A program made the position numbers and the translations under genes. The notes below the pieces were generated by a model that was not told where the DNA came from, ran no database searches, and saw nothing but the letters and a program-made list of their open reading frames with translations. A DNA stretch of 64,000 bases. It comes from Paracidovorax sp031843945. GTDB taxonomy: Bacteria; Pseudomonadota; Gammaproteobacteria; Burkholderiales; Burkholderiaceae_C. Where the stretch lies: the NCBI RefSeq assembly GCF_031843945.1, contig NZ_JAVTJJ010000001.1, positions 558,001 through 622,000 of the forward strand. The letters are read 5' to 3'. This document shows, one piece after another, positions 17,269 through 28,151 of this stretch; position 1 is the stretch's first letter, and every line of letters starts with the position of its first letter.

Positions 17269-17380
17269 TGGCCTGCGCTGCGGCCCGCCGCCAGGTGGCT
17301 GGCCGGGCTACAGTTACAGCTGACATCGGCGTCAATCTTTTTCCTCAAGTCTTTCACCTTTTTCTTTTCTGGAGTGCCCC

Positions 17381-17755
17381 ATGACCGTCAAGTTTTCCAA
17401 GGACCACGAGTGGGTCGATACCGCTAGCCACGAAGCCGCCGTGGTTGGCATCACCGTGCATGCGCAGGACGCGCTGGGCGACGTGGTTTTCGTGGACCTG
17501 CCCGAAGTGGGCAAGACGTTCGCGCAAGGCGAAGTGGCCGGCGTGGTCGAGTCCGTCAAGGCCGCGGCCGACGTGTACATGCCCGTGTCGGGCGAAATCA
17601 TCGAAGTGAACGAAGCGCTGCGCGCCGACCCGTCGCTGGCCAACAGCGACCCGCTGGGCACAGGCTGGTTCTTCAAGGTGCGCGCCTCCGACAAGGCCCA
17701 GTTCGACGCCCTGATGGACGAGCCGGCCTATACCGAGTTCGCCAAGAGCGCCTGA
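17381..17755 (+). CDS. gcvH: Glycine cleavage system H protein
   Basis: The 124-residue lipoyl carrier protein shuttles the aminomethyl group from P to T protein. The lipoylated lysine is Lys60 in VVESVKAAADVYMPVSGEI. Start FSKDHEWVD and end EPAYTEFAKSA are family-typical. The gene lies between gcvT and gcvP, and a hairpin with a T-run stands between it and gcvP. Confidence 0.97.
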   Translation: MTVKFSKDHEWVDTASHEAAVVGITVHAQDALGDVVFVDLPEVGKTFAQGEVAGVVESVKAAADVYMPVSGEIIEVNEALRADPSLANSDPLGTGWFFKVRASDKAQFDALMDEPAYTEFAKSA

Positions 17756-17773
17756 CCGCGCACTGCCCTCCCT

Positions 17774-17807
17774 CGCGCCCGGCCACCACCGGGCGCGGCC
17801 GTTTTTT
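17774..17807 (+). terminator. Hairpin with T-run between gcvH and gcvP
   Basis: CGCGCCCGG (17774-17782), a 6-nt loop and CCGGGCGCG (17789-17797) form a 9-bp stem, followed four bases later by six T residues. It may partly attenuate gcvP or stabilise the gcvTH transcript. The offset T-run makes full termination doubtful. Confidence 0.5.
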
Positions 17808-17832
17808 CGCCCCTGACTGACTGCCGCCGCCG

Positions 17833-20721
<2,889 letters not shown>

Positions 20722-20772
20722 CAATACTGCGGGTGCATCATGCACCGCGTGGGCAGGGCTACGATTTAAAAA

Positions 20773-20806
20773 ACAAAAGCCTGGATGACCAGGCTTTTGT
20801 TCTTTT
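20773..20806 (+). terminator. Rho-independent terminator of the gcv operon
   Basis: A 12-bp perfect stem, ACAAAAGCCTGG (20773-20784), with loop ATGA and CCAGGCTTTTGT (20789-20800), is followed by TCTTTT. It separates gcvP from the cassette array. Confidence 0.95.
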
Positions 20807-20959
20807 GGGGCAATAAGCAATGGGTTTTCAGGCCTGAAAGCGAAAGCCTGCGGTAAGCTACTGTAGTCACAGAAGCTGGTATGCAGGCGCGTTACGGTCT
20901 GGGCTGCAGTCATCTCGGTCGCCGCACAATCCGCAGATTTTTAGGTTTGCCTGAGAAAT

Positions 20960-21995
20960 ATGTCAACCGATCTGAACCTTGAAGAGCTGATGGCTCGGCA
21001 CGCAGCGGGGTTGGCTGAACAAGCCAACGCCAAGCTGGCGAATGCAAGCGCTCAGATTGCAAAGATCACAACGCAGCGACGAAAGGATTTGCCTTAGACG
21101 CCAGTTCATTCGAGTACACCCCAATCACAGGGGTAGTTGCAACCGCATCTGGGCTTGCAAAAGCGCTCCTCGGATCAATGCAAACTGAGCGAGACGGACT
21201 ACTTTCGTTTGGAGATCTCGCTACACGGTTGCCTCCAATTAAGTTCCAGCCTGGCTACTTTGTAGGAAGCGATTTCATGCTGATGGCACATTCGTGCTTC
21301 AGACGGCAGATGCACCCTAAGGCCAACTGGGCACCGCGATTCATTGAAATGCTCTGGGAGCTAGAGCTTCAAGGCGTCACGAGGTACGTGGCTATTGACG
21401 AAGATCGAGTTCGACTCAATGTCGACAACTCCGTATATCTCGAATCTGACACTTGGTATGGAGCGCCGTTCAATGAGGATGTGAGGCAAATCAAACCTGG
21501 AACCGCCAAGCTTCGCCCCCCTTGGATCTTGATCCTCGCTACATAGACTTTCTGTTCGCAAACGTGCATTGCCTCGATGTCAAATGGAGCGAGTCGGACG
21601 AAATCAAGACGTTTCAATCGCTTGAGCTAAAGACAGAGGATGTGCAACTCGAGATTGACGGGCAGTCGTACTTTCCGGCTCGCTATCTGCATGCAGAGTT
21701 TGATATCACGACCAACTGTTTTCGGCACTTCGATGGTGCTGTGCAATTCTTTCTTAGGGACGAATACTTCCAGCGTCGTGACTCTGACTTCAATATGACG
21801 GCAAAGAACGCCGATCACATCAAGGCTCGGTCAAAGAAGGTCTTTAAGTTGAACGGCCCTCTGAAGGCCGATTTATGGGTTGAACTGTGCTGTCAGTTTT
21901 ACGCAGCCAATCCACTGACGTTTGAGTACTTCACCGGCGCGTATCCTCAGCACATCACGAACATTCTTAAGAAAATTCAGGCTTCCAATGCGTGA
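20960..21995 (+). pseudogene. Cassette 1: unknown protein gene broken by two single-base frameshifts
   Basis: Three open segments in successive frames (20960-21097, then to 21521, then to 21995) join into one coherent product of 345 residues if one A is added to the AAA at 21082-21084 and one C to the C6 run at 21516-21521. The N-terminal segment (LNLEELMARHAAGLAEQANA) is helical. The rest is mixed alpha/beta, with EDVRQIKPGTAKLRPP before the second break and SESDEIKTFQSLELKTED after it. I recognise no domain. The stop is 12 bp before the attC core, as in a normal cassette gene. Both breaks are at homopolymers, so base-calling error is as likely as real decay. Confidence 0.7.
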
Positions 21996-22007
21996 CGCGG
22001 AACCGAC

Positions 22008-22076
22008 GCCTAACCCTTCCATCGAGAGGACTCGCTCCGGCAAGCCTGGTCAAGCTTCTCATATCAAACGTTAGAC
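22008..22076 (+). repeat. attC recombination site 1
   Basis: R'' core GCCTAAC (22008-22014) and R' core GTTAGAC (22070-22076) bound a 69-bp segment with imperfect internal symmetry. It lies directly between the cassette 1 stop and the cassette 2 start. Confidence 0.85.
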
Positions 22077-22090
22077 CTCGTTGACAGACT

Positions 22091-22543
22091 ATGAACACGC
22101 AAAGCTTGCTCGCCGCCCTCAATCCGACGGACCTTACTCTTGAAGCAACACCACTCGTCATTTGGGAAATGGGGGCCGCTTCAACAGAGGAAGAGGTTGC
22201 TCGCTTCATGTACCGAGGAGGTCCATTACCGCCACAAGCCTCCGCAGGGCCGCCACGCATTGGAGATCATCGCCCTGAAAAGAAATACTGGGATTTCGTC
22301 AAGTCAGAGATGCAGCTTTTTCTGTGCGCAGACGAAAAGAAGTACCGCGCGCTCTGGAAACAAATACTAGAAATGCAGAAGAATTCCACCACTGCAATCG
22401 TTGGCGTCATTGCCACGTTCCTCGGCGCATCAATAGGCGTTTCGGCAACACTGCTTTCTGGCTTTATTGCCGTATGTCTCTTTGCAGCGCTCAAGGTTGG
22501 CAAAGAGGCTTATTGCGCATTCACCTCGCAAAATGAGGCCTAA
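22091..22543 (+). CDS. Cassette 2: small protein with a C-terminal membrane hairpin, unknown function
   Basis: The 150-residue protein begins 14 bp after the attC1 core, as cassette genes usually do. Residues 1-98 are soluble and charged, with WDFVKSEMQLFLCADEKKYR near 68-87. Residues about 99-137 form two adjoining hydrophobic helices (STTAIVGVIATFLGASIGVS, then ATLLSGFIAVCLFAALKVG). I recognise no family. Its TAA stop lies inside the R'' core of attC2, a hallmark of integron cassettes. The layout, a soluble sensor-like part plus a membrane hairpin, is shared by many small immunity and abortive-infection effectors, but that is only a suggestion. Confidence 0.8.
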   Translation: MNTQSLLAALNPTDLTLEATPLVIWEMGAASTEEEVARFMYRGGPLPPQASAGPPRIGDHRPEKKYWDFVKSEMQLFLCADEKKYRALWKQILEMQKNSTTAIVGVIATFLGASIGVSATLLSGFIAVCLFAALKVGKEAYCAFTSQNEA

Positions 22544-22595
22544 CCCGTCATTGCAGCGGACCGCCTACGGCGCCCGCTGAACTTAAGCGCTAGGC
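22538..22595 (+). repeat. attC recombination site 2
   Basis: R'' GCCTAAC (22538-22544) and R' GCTAGGC (22589-22595) bound a 58-bp site. CAGCGG (22554-22559) pairs with CCGCTG (22574-22579) as the inner stem. The R' core differs from GTTAGGC at one position, the second base, next to the normal cleavage point, which might reduce recombination. Confidence 0.85.
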
Positions 22596-22645
22596 CGCAG
22601 TGGTCGCCGCCTACTCTCTATTACTGCCATTGGACTTACGATCCC

Positions 22646-23191
22646 ATGCAAGCATCAAATCCAAAGCGAACGGTCTCTGCGGCAACAAAGGCCAAGCAGG
22701 AAGAGGCTGTTAACGCTCGCCGTATGGCCAAGCTATATAGCAACCTAGATGCTGCAGTCAAAAATCTGAATCGTATGATCGAGTCTGGCAAGTTCTTCGA
22801 CACCACTCCAAAGAAGAAGACTCGCAAAATACCGACCGCAGCCACCTCCCCAGTCTTCATCAGGAAAGTTGGCGCTGTCACGATCACATCGGACGAACCG
22901 TTTGACTTTCGACGCTACGACAGCTTTAAGCAAAAGATCAAGGCTGAAGGTCTTTCAATTAAAGGCCGCATCCGATTCGCCTACACAGACTCTCATGGCG
23001 AAATATCCATCCGCACCGTTATTTTGACTGCGACGTACCCATCAGATTCGCCAGAGTACGTTGTCGGCTATTGCGAACTACGCAAGGAAGAGAGGACGTT
23101 CAGAATCGAGAGCATCCAGGACCCGATCGACATGCAACAAGAAGAACATATCGCTGATGTTGGACGTTGGCTGTTCGATCGGAAGTCTTGA
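22646..23191 (+). CDS. Cassette 3: stand-alone WYL-like domain protein
   Basis: The 181-residue product has a Lys/Arg-rich helical N-terminus (residues 1-65) and then a beta-rich region. IRFAYTDSHGEISIRTVILT near 112-131 and VGYCELRKEERTFRIESIQD near 143-162 follow the WYL pattern (IxYxDxxGExxxRxV, then GYCxLRxxxRxFRIxxI). WYL domains bind nucleotides or single-stranded DNA and often regulate phage-defence systems, usually joined to a winged helix. Here no helix-turn-helix is evident. The gene starts 50 bp after attC2 and ends 103 bp before attC3. The WYL assignment is by eye and should be confirmed by profile search. Confidence 0.7.
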   Translation: MQASNPKRTVSAATKAKQEEAVNARRMAKLYSNLDAAVKNLNRMIESGKFFDTTPKKKTRKIPTAATSPVFIRKVGAVTITSDEPFDFRRYDSFKQKIKAEGLSIKGRIRFAYTDSHGEISIRTVILTATYPSDSPEYVVGYCELRKEERTFRIESIQDPIDMQQEEHIADVGRWLFDRKS

Positions 23192-23294
23192 TGTCATCGC
23201 ATCTTTCACTGGTCCACGCAGCGTGTAGCGCTCTCCAGCCTTGCTGGCGCGTGCCGCGCACCACAAGCCTAGCATGGCCTGCGCGCTTGTCCTT

Positions 23295-23337
23295 CGGCCT
23301 AACCCCTCCTTTCAGCGCCGCTGAAGTCAAACGTTAG
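23295..23337 (+). repeat. attC recombination site 3 (short form)
   Basis: R'' GCCTAAC (23295-23301) and R' GTTAGGC (23331-23337) enclose TTTCAGCG/CGCTGAA as the inner stem. The site is only 43 bp because the central loop is almost absent. It closes the array. Confidence 0.8.
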
Positions 23338-23423
23338 GCTCTTCACATTCCGCTTTATGCAAGCAAGCATTTATTCCAGCGCTTCGCCGTTATCAAAGGT
23401 GTGCCAAGCACTGGATTATTAAA

Positions 23424-24863
23424 TCAGCTTCCACTGCACCCAGGCATCGCAGCGCGGGTAGCCACGGTGACGGCACTGTCGTCACGGCCTCCTGCATTGC
23501 GGGTGTAGGTGCAGCCATAACGGGCGTCGGCCAGAGTGGCGGGCGTCTTCACGTCGTCGCCGGCGGGCTTGGTGCCTTTCTCGACCCAATCGGCCAGAGC
23601 CTTGAAAGCCTCGGACTGCTCGGCGACGGTGAAATCGCAGTGGCTCGGTGCGCGGATGGCCCGCTGCACCAGCCACTGACCATTGCCGTTGGCCTCGGCG
23701 CGGTCGCGGTAGACCTGTTCCATGTGGAAGGGCACGTACATGTCGCCCAACGTATGGATGGTCACTACGGGGATGCGGAACTGGCCGTTGACCTGAGGTA
23801 CCCAGCGCAGCCCGTCAGTACGCAGGCGGTTGGCGTCGGCGGCCGGCACCCACTTGGCGATGGTGGCGTTGAAATCCGCCACCTCGGCCGCGCTGGCGTT
23901 GAACCGGTAGACGGTGCCGGTGGTGTCGATGCCCTGCTTGTTCAGAATGCCGTTGATGGTGCCGTCGCGACCGAAGGTGCCCCACACGGTGTTCTGCAGC
24001 GGAGCGTTGGCAAAACCCTGGTCAAAGATCGGCCGCGGTCCGCCGGTCAGGTTCATCACGATGTCCTTGAGCTTTTGCCCCTGGGGGGTCACCGACGAGA
24101 ACGATGTCTGGCTGGCGAACATAGCGTCGCGCACGCGCGGGGCGAGCGTGGCCCAGTCGGTCGTGGGCGCGGTGGTGGCGGGCACGCCGGCCAGCTTCTG
24201 CGCCGCCAGCTGGTAGGCACCGAAGTAGTTGTACAGCGACAGATCTCCCAGCACGGCGCACATCGGCAAGGCACCCTGGTAGCTGCGCTTGTTGACGGCG
24301 GTCCGCTGCGCCTCCTCCTCGATGGCAGCGGCGGTGATGTGGCCGCCCATCGACACACCGGTCAAGTAGGTGCGGGTGGGCTCGGGCAGCACACGGCCGT
24401 TGGCGGCGGCGATGCGCACGAAGGCGTTGGCCAGCGCATTGGTGTCTTCCACGCCCACGCGCACGTCGTAGAAATTCTTGGTGTAGCTTGACGCGGCCCA
24501 GGCATAGCCGTTCTCGATCAAGTACCGCCGGAAGGCCGGGTTGGACACGGTCAGCGCATTGCCTTCGCCGGCATAGCCGTGGGCGTACATGACCAACATG
24601 CCGTTCCAGTTCTTGGGCACCTCGATGCGGTAGCCCGCACCGGCATTGACGCCGGTCCAGCGGTCGGTCTCAGCTGTGGCGCCGTCCATGGCGGTGAACG
24701 GCAGGCTGGCGGTCGCTACAGCGAAGCTGGTGCGGCTGTCCTGCGCACGGGTTTCTTCCGGCACTGGGTCCGAGCCACCGCCACCACAGGCACCGAGAAG
24801 CAACGCGCCAACGGCGCAGACGGCGGCAGTACGGGGGGAGAAGCAAGAACAGTTGGGCATCAT
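23424..24863 (-). CDS. Secreted lipoprotein of the alpha/beta-hydrolase fold
   Basis: The 479-residue protein has a lipoprotein signal (ALLLGACGGGG, lipid cysteine near residue 26) and a hydrolase core. MLVMYAHGYAGEGNA near 89-103 forms the strand and oxyanion region. TRTYLTGVSMGGHITAAAIE near 163-182 holds the nucleophile Ser in GVSMGG. VVTIHTLGDMYVPF near 370-383 holds the acid, and SHCDF near 407 the histidine. This triad supports an esterase or peptidase-like activity at the cell surface. Substrate unknown. It is convergent with the cassette array. Confidence 0.85.
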   Translation of the reverse strand: MMPNCSCFSPRTAAVCAVGALLLGACGGGGSDPVPEETRAQDSRTSFAVATASLPFTAMDGATAETDRWTGVNAGAGYRIEVPKNWNGMLVMYAHGYAGEGNALTVSNPAFRRYLIENGYAWAASSYTKNFYDVRVGVEDTNALANAFVRIAAANGRVLPEPTRTYLTGVSMGGHITAAAIEEEAQRTAVNKRSYQGALPMCAVLGDLSLYNYFGAYQLAAQKLAGVPATTAPTTDWATLAPRVRDAMFASQTSFSSVTPQGQKLKDIVMNLTGGPRPIFDQGFANAPLQNTVWGTFGRDGTINGILNKQGIDTTGTVYRFNASAAEVADFNATIAKWVPAADANRLRTDGLRWVPQVNGQFRIPVVTIHTLGDMYVPFHMEQVYRDRAEANGNGQWLVQRAIRAPSHCDFTVAEQSEAFKALADWVEKGTKPAGDDVKTPATLADARYGCTYTRNAGGRDDSAVTVATRAAMPGCSGS

Positions 24864-24994
24864 GTTTGTCTCTTTGAATCAGTGGGGAAATCCAGTGCGA
24901 GGCGCCAGTCTAGGGATGGCCTGCGCGGCCTCTGCGCGGGCTTTCCCGAGCGTTTTGTCGCCAGGGTGACGGCAGCGGCCACGGTGATTGAAGC

Positions 24995-25162
24995 CTAGGG
25001 ATTCTCTGCACAAATCACCGCGCCGTGTGCATCTGCGGCCTCGGGCAGTCTGCGGCGTTGCAAATACTCGCAATAGCCAAGCTATTGCTGCGTTTTGCGC
25101 CTTGCAGCCCCTCCCGATCCGCAGCGCTCACTTTCCGCTCGATTCGTGCAGAGGATCCCTAG
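24995..25162. mobile_element. MITE-like element with 22-bp terminal inverted repeats
   Basis: The left end at 24995-25016 and the right end at 25141-25162 are inverted repeats of 22 bp with two mismatches, each beginning with CTAG. The 168-bp element has no gene and contains an inner palindrome, GCAATAGCCAAGCTATTGC. It fills most of the gap between two genes (24864-25282). A non-autonomous miniature transposable element or a large REP-type hairpin fits. Confidence 0.75.
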
Positions 25163-25282
25163 AGCTGTCTTGCCGCAGCGGACGGCTTTGCCGCCCACCA
25201 AGCTTGCCGTCAGATGCCTTGCAAAGCCGAGACGTCGATTTCTCTAAGATGAGCCTCTTGCCTCATTCCGGAGTTTTTCTTC

Positions 25283-25693
25283 ATGCGCCTTCTTATCGCA
25301 TCCCTGACCTTCGCCGCCCTCACCCCTCTCGCCATCGCACAGACACCCGCCGCGGCCCCCGTCACTACCTCAACCGGCCTGATCTACCAGTCGTTGAAGG
25401 AAGGCACGGGCGACTCGCCCAAGGCCACCGATACCGTCAAGGTGCACTACAAAGGCATGTTCCTGGACGGCAAGGAGTTCGACAGCTCCTACAAGCGCGG
25501 CGAGCCCACCGAGTTCCCGCTCAATGCCGTGATCCCGTGCTGGACCGAGGGCGTGCAGCGCATGAAGCCCGGCGGCAAGGCCAAGCTGACCTGCCCGGCC
25601 TCCATCGCCTACGGTGCACGGGGTGCAGGCAACGTGATTCCGCCTAACGCCACGCTGAACTTCGAGATCGAGCTGATTTCGGCTCGCCGCTGA
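25283..25693 (+). CDS. FKBP-type peptidyl-prolyl cis-trans isomerase, periplasmic
   Basis: The 136-residue protein has a signal peptide (cleavage after AIAQ, about residue 20) and one FKBP domain. Family positions are seen in VKVHYKGMFLDGKEFDSSYK, PTEFPLNAVIPCWTEGVQRM and ASIAYGARGAGNVIPPNATL followed by NFEIELI. The isomerase should assist folding of exported proteins. No flap or trigger-factor domains are present. It stands alone, after the MITE-like element, with its own start behind a weak ribosome site. Confidence 0.95.
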   Translation: MRLLIASLTFAALTPLAIAQTPAAAPVTTSTGLIYQSLKEGTGDSPKATDTVKVHYKGMFLDGKEFDSSYKRGEPTEFPLNAVIPCWTEGVQRMKPGGKAKLTCPASIAYGARGAGNVIPPNATLNFEIELISARR

Positions 25694-25853
25694 TGCGCGC
25701 ATCGTCCGCTGCCGCCCTGCGGGGCTGAACAGCGGACGCCATCGCTTCGCGCGAGCACGGCGCGTACACTGGCCTCACCCGCCTGCGCAAGGCGGGTTGG
25801 GACCGGATGCCAAGGTTTCATCCGCAGCCATCACCCACGCCGCCGCCAGCGCC

Positions 25854-28151
25854 ATGACGCGTCCAGACCTCTCCTTTCTCTTCCGCTCCGCGCAGCGTCC
25901 GCCCGCGGAGCGCACGCACGCGCCGCCGCCAGGCCTGCCCGAGCGCCGCCAGCCCGGCCGCCCGGCCGATGCCGTGGGTGCGCTGATCGACGAGCTGCGC
26001 GCCTCGCAGGCCGAGCTGGAGACGCAGAACAAGGTGCTGCGCTTCAGCCAGGCAGCGGCCGAAAGCGCGTCGGAACGGTTCGAGACGCTGTTCTCCAGCG
26101 TGCCGCTGTCGCTGATGGTGCTCGACGAGCACGACATGGTCGTGCAAGCCAACTCCATGGCGCACCGCTCGTTCCAACCCTCCGAGGCCGACCGGCCGCT
26201 GGTGGCGCTGATGCCCTTCGTGCGGGCAGACGACGCGCCCCGCGTGCGCGCTGCGTTCGACGAGGCCCGCGCGGCCGGCAGCGCCGAGGTGACCGAGGTG
26301 GTCTTCCACACCGGCGAGCACGCCCGCATCACCGGCGACCTGCACATCGCCCGCATCGAGACGCCGCAAGGTGACGGCCCGGTGGTGCCGCAGTTTCTGT
26401 GCGCCGTGATCGACCAGGGGCCGCTGCTGGCCGAGCGCCGCGCGCTGCAAGACAGCGCGGCCACGCTGAAAGATCGCAACGCGCAAATTCTGGCCAGCGA
26501 GCGGCGGCTGGAAGCGGTGATCAACTCCGCGCTCGACGCGATCATCTGCGTCGACCAGAACCACCGCATCACCGTCTTCAACCCCACGGCGTCGGCGCTT
26601 TTCGTGTGCACGCAAGAAGACGCGCTGGGCAGCGCGCTGGAGCGCTTTCTGCCCGACGCCGCCCAGGCCATGGCCCTGTCGCAGCTGACCACCCAGGCCG
26701 TGCTGGGCGAGGTGACGGCGCGCACCGCCACCGGGCGCGACTTGCCGGTGGAAGTGAGCCTGTCGTTCGAGAACCAGGGCGAAGGCACCAGCGCCACCGT
26801 CTTCGCGCGCGACCTGACCGGGCGCAAGAAGGCCGAGGCGCACCGCAACGAGCTGGAAGCGCAGCTGCGCGAGTCGCACAAGATGCAGGCCGTGGGCACC
26901 ATGGCCGGCGGCATTGCGCACGACTTCAACAACATTCTGGGCGCGATTCTCGGCAACGTGGAACTCGCCAAGGCCGACGCGGGCGCCGAATCGCCCGTGC
27001 TCGAGAGCCTGGAAGAGATCCAGAAAGCCGGTCGCCGCGCCCGCGACCTGGTGCGCCAGATCCTCACCTTCAGCCGCAACGAGCCGCCCAAGCGCGCGCC
27101 CGTGTCGGTGCCCGAGGCCGTGAACGACACCGTGCGCCTGTTGCGCGTGACCGTGCCGCCCGGCGTGGACGTGCAGGTGCGCATCGACCCCGACGTGCCC
27201 GACATCCTGGCCGACCCGACGCAGGTCGAACAAGCCCTGCTGAACCTGTGTACCAACGCCCTGCATGCACTGGGCGACCAGCGCGGCACCGTGCTGCTGC
27301 AGGCCGTGTGCGCGCAGCCCGATGCGCGCATCTGCGAGCGGCTGGCCATTCCGCCCGGCGACTATGTGTGCCTGCGCGTGAGCGACAACGGCCCTGGCAT
27401 GGACGCGGCCACGCAGCAGCGCATCTTTGAGCCCTTCTTCACCACCAAGCCCGTCGGCCAGGGCACCGGCCTGGGCCTGGCCGTGGTGCATGGCGTGATG
27501 CGCACGCACGGCGGCGCGGTCGACGTTTACAGCGTGCCGGGCGAAGGCAGCAGCTTCACGCTGTACTTTCCGGGCACATCGCATTGCCCGTCGGGAGCGG
27601 GCGATGGCGGGGCTTTCTGCATTCCGACCACGGTGCCGACGACACCGCCCGCGCCGGACATTCCAAGCCAAAGCCGCGCATCGGGCGCAACCCCGGTCGA
27701 CGCGGGCGGCCCGCAGCAGCGCCAGCGCCACGTGATGTACGTGGACGACGACCAGGCGCTGGTGTTTCTGGTGCAGCGCCTGCTGCGCCGACGGGGCTAC
27801 CGCGTGAGCGGCTTCACCGACCCGCACGAAGCCACCGCCGCGCTGCGCGCCGACCCCGAGGCCTACGACCTGGTCGTCACCGACTACAACATGCCGGGTT
27901 ATTGCGGCGTGGATCTGGTGCGCGAAGCCAAACGCATTCGCCCTGCACTGCCGGTGGCACTGGCCTCGGGCTACGTCACCGCCGACATCGAACGCGCGGC
28001 GCTGGCAGAAGGCGCCAACGCGCTCATCCACAAGCCCAACGACGTGGAAGAACTGTGCGCGACCGTGCAGCGTCTGGCGCACGGCCCTGCAGGGGACGAG
28101 GCGCCGGACGAAAGCATGGGCCTGCCGCCCGCCGATGCCAGCGGTGGCTGA
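25854..28151 (+). CDS. Soluble hybrid sensor histidine kinase (PAS-PAS-HisKA-HATPase-REC)
   Basis: The 765-residue protein has a coiled coil near 40-65 and two PAS-like domains (about 70-195 and 215-320). HisKA holds phospho-acceptor His356 in GGIAHDFNNILGAI. HATPase has N-box LLNLCTNALHAL, DNGPGMD and GQGTGLGLAVVHGV. A C-terminal receiver has Asp677 in VVTDYNMPG. No membrane helix or signal peptide, so it senses a cytoplasmic cue. Start at ATG 25854; a TTG 57 bp earlier is less likely. Its end overlaps the pseudouridine synthase start by 17 bp. The HDFNNIL kinase type often carries its own receiver; no partner regulator is adjacent. Confidence 0.93.
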   Translation: MTRPDLSFLFRSAQRPPAERTHAPPPGLPERRQPGRPADAVGALIDELRASQAELETQNKVLRFSQAAAESASERFETLFSSVPLSLMVLDEHDMVVQANSMAHRSFQPSEADRPLVALMPFVRADDAPRVRAAFDEARAAGSAEVTEVVFHTGEHARITGDLHIARIETPQGDGPVVPQFLCAVIDQGPLLAERRALQDSAATLKDRNAQILASERRLEAVINSALDAIICVDQNHRITVFNPTASALFVCTQEDALGSALERFLPDAAQAMALSQLTTQAVLGEVTARTATGRDLPVEVSLSFENQGEGTSATVFARDLTGRKKAEAHRNELEAQLRESHKMQAVGTMAGGIAHDFNNILGAILGNVELAKADAGAESPVLESLEEIQKAGRRARDLVRQILTFSRNEPPKRAPVSVPEAVNDTVRLLRVTVPPGVDVQVRIDPDVPDILADPTQVEQALLNLCTNALHALGDQRGTVLLQAVCAQPDARICERLAIPPGDYVCLRVSDNGPGMDAATQQRIFEPFFTTKPVGQGTGLGLAVVHGVMRTHGGAVDVYSVPGEGSSFTLYFPGTSHCPSGAGDGGAFCIPTTVPTTPPAPDIPSQSRASGATPVDAGGPQQRQRHVMYVDDDQALVFLVQRLLRRRGYRVSGFTDPHEATAALRADPEAYDLVVTDYNMPGYCGVDLVREAKRIRPALPVALASGYVTADIERAALAEGANALIHKPNDVEELCATVQRLAHGPAGDEAPDESMGLPPADASGG

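Larger units (their letters stand above)
20960..23337 (+). mobile_element. Integron-type gene-cassette array without integrase (CALIN)
   Basis: Three genes on the same strand are each followed by an attC-like site with outer cores GCCTAAC and GTTAGRC (one variant GCTAGGC), all in the same orientation. No integron integrase, attI or Pc promoter is recognisable in the window. Base composition is clearly AT-richer than the flanking genes. The left cassette boundary is not marked by a recognisable core site. Arrays of this kind are called CALINs and arise by loss of the integrase or by dispersal from a sedentary integron. The array lies between the gcv terminator and a lipoprotein hydrolase. Confidence 0.85.

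Noticed and set aside
20851..20959. An attI or attC core at the left boundary of the cassette array
   Set aside because: I looked for GTTRRRC cores between the gcv terminator and the first cassette gene and found none convincing (GTTACGG near 20892 does not fit).
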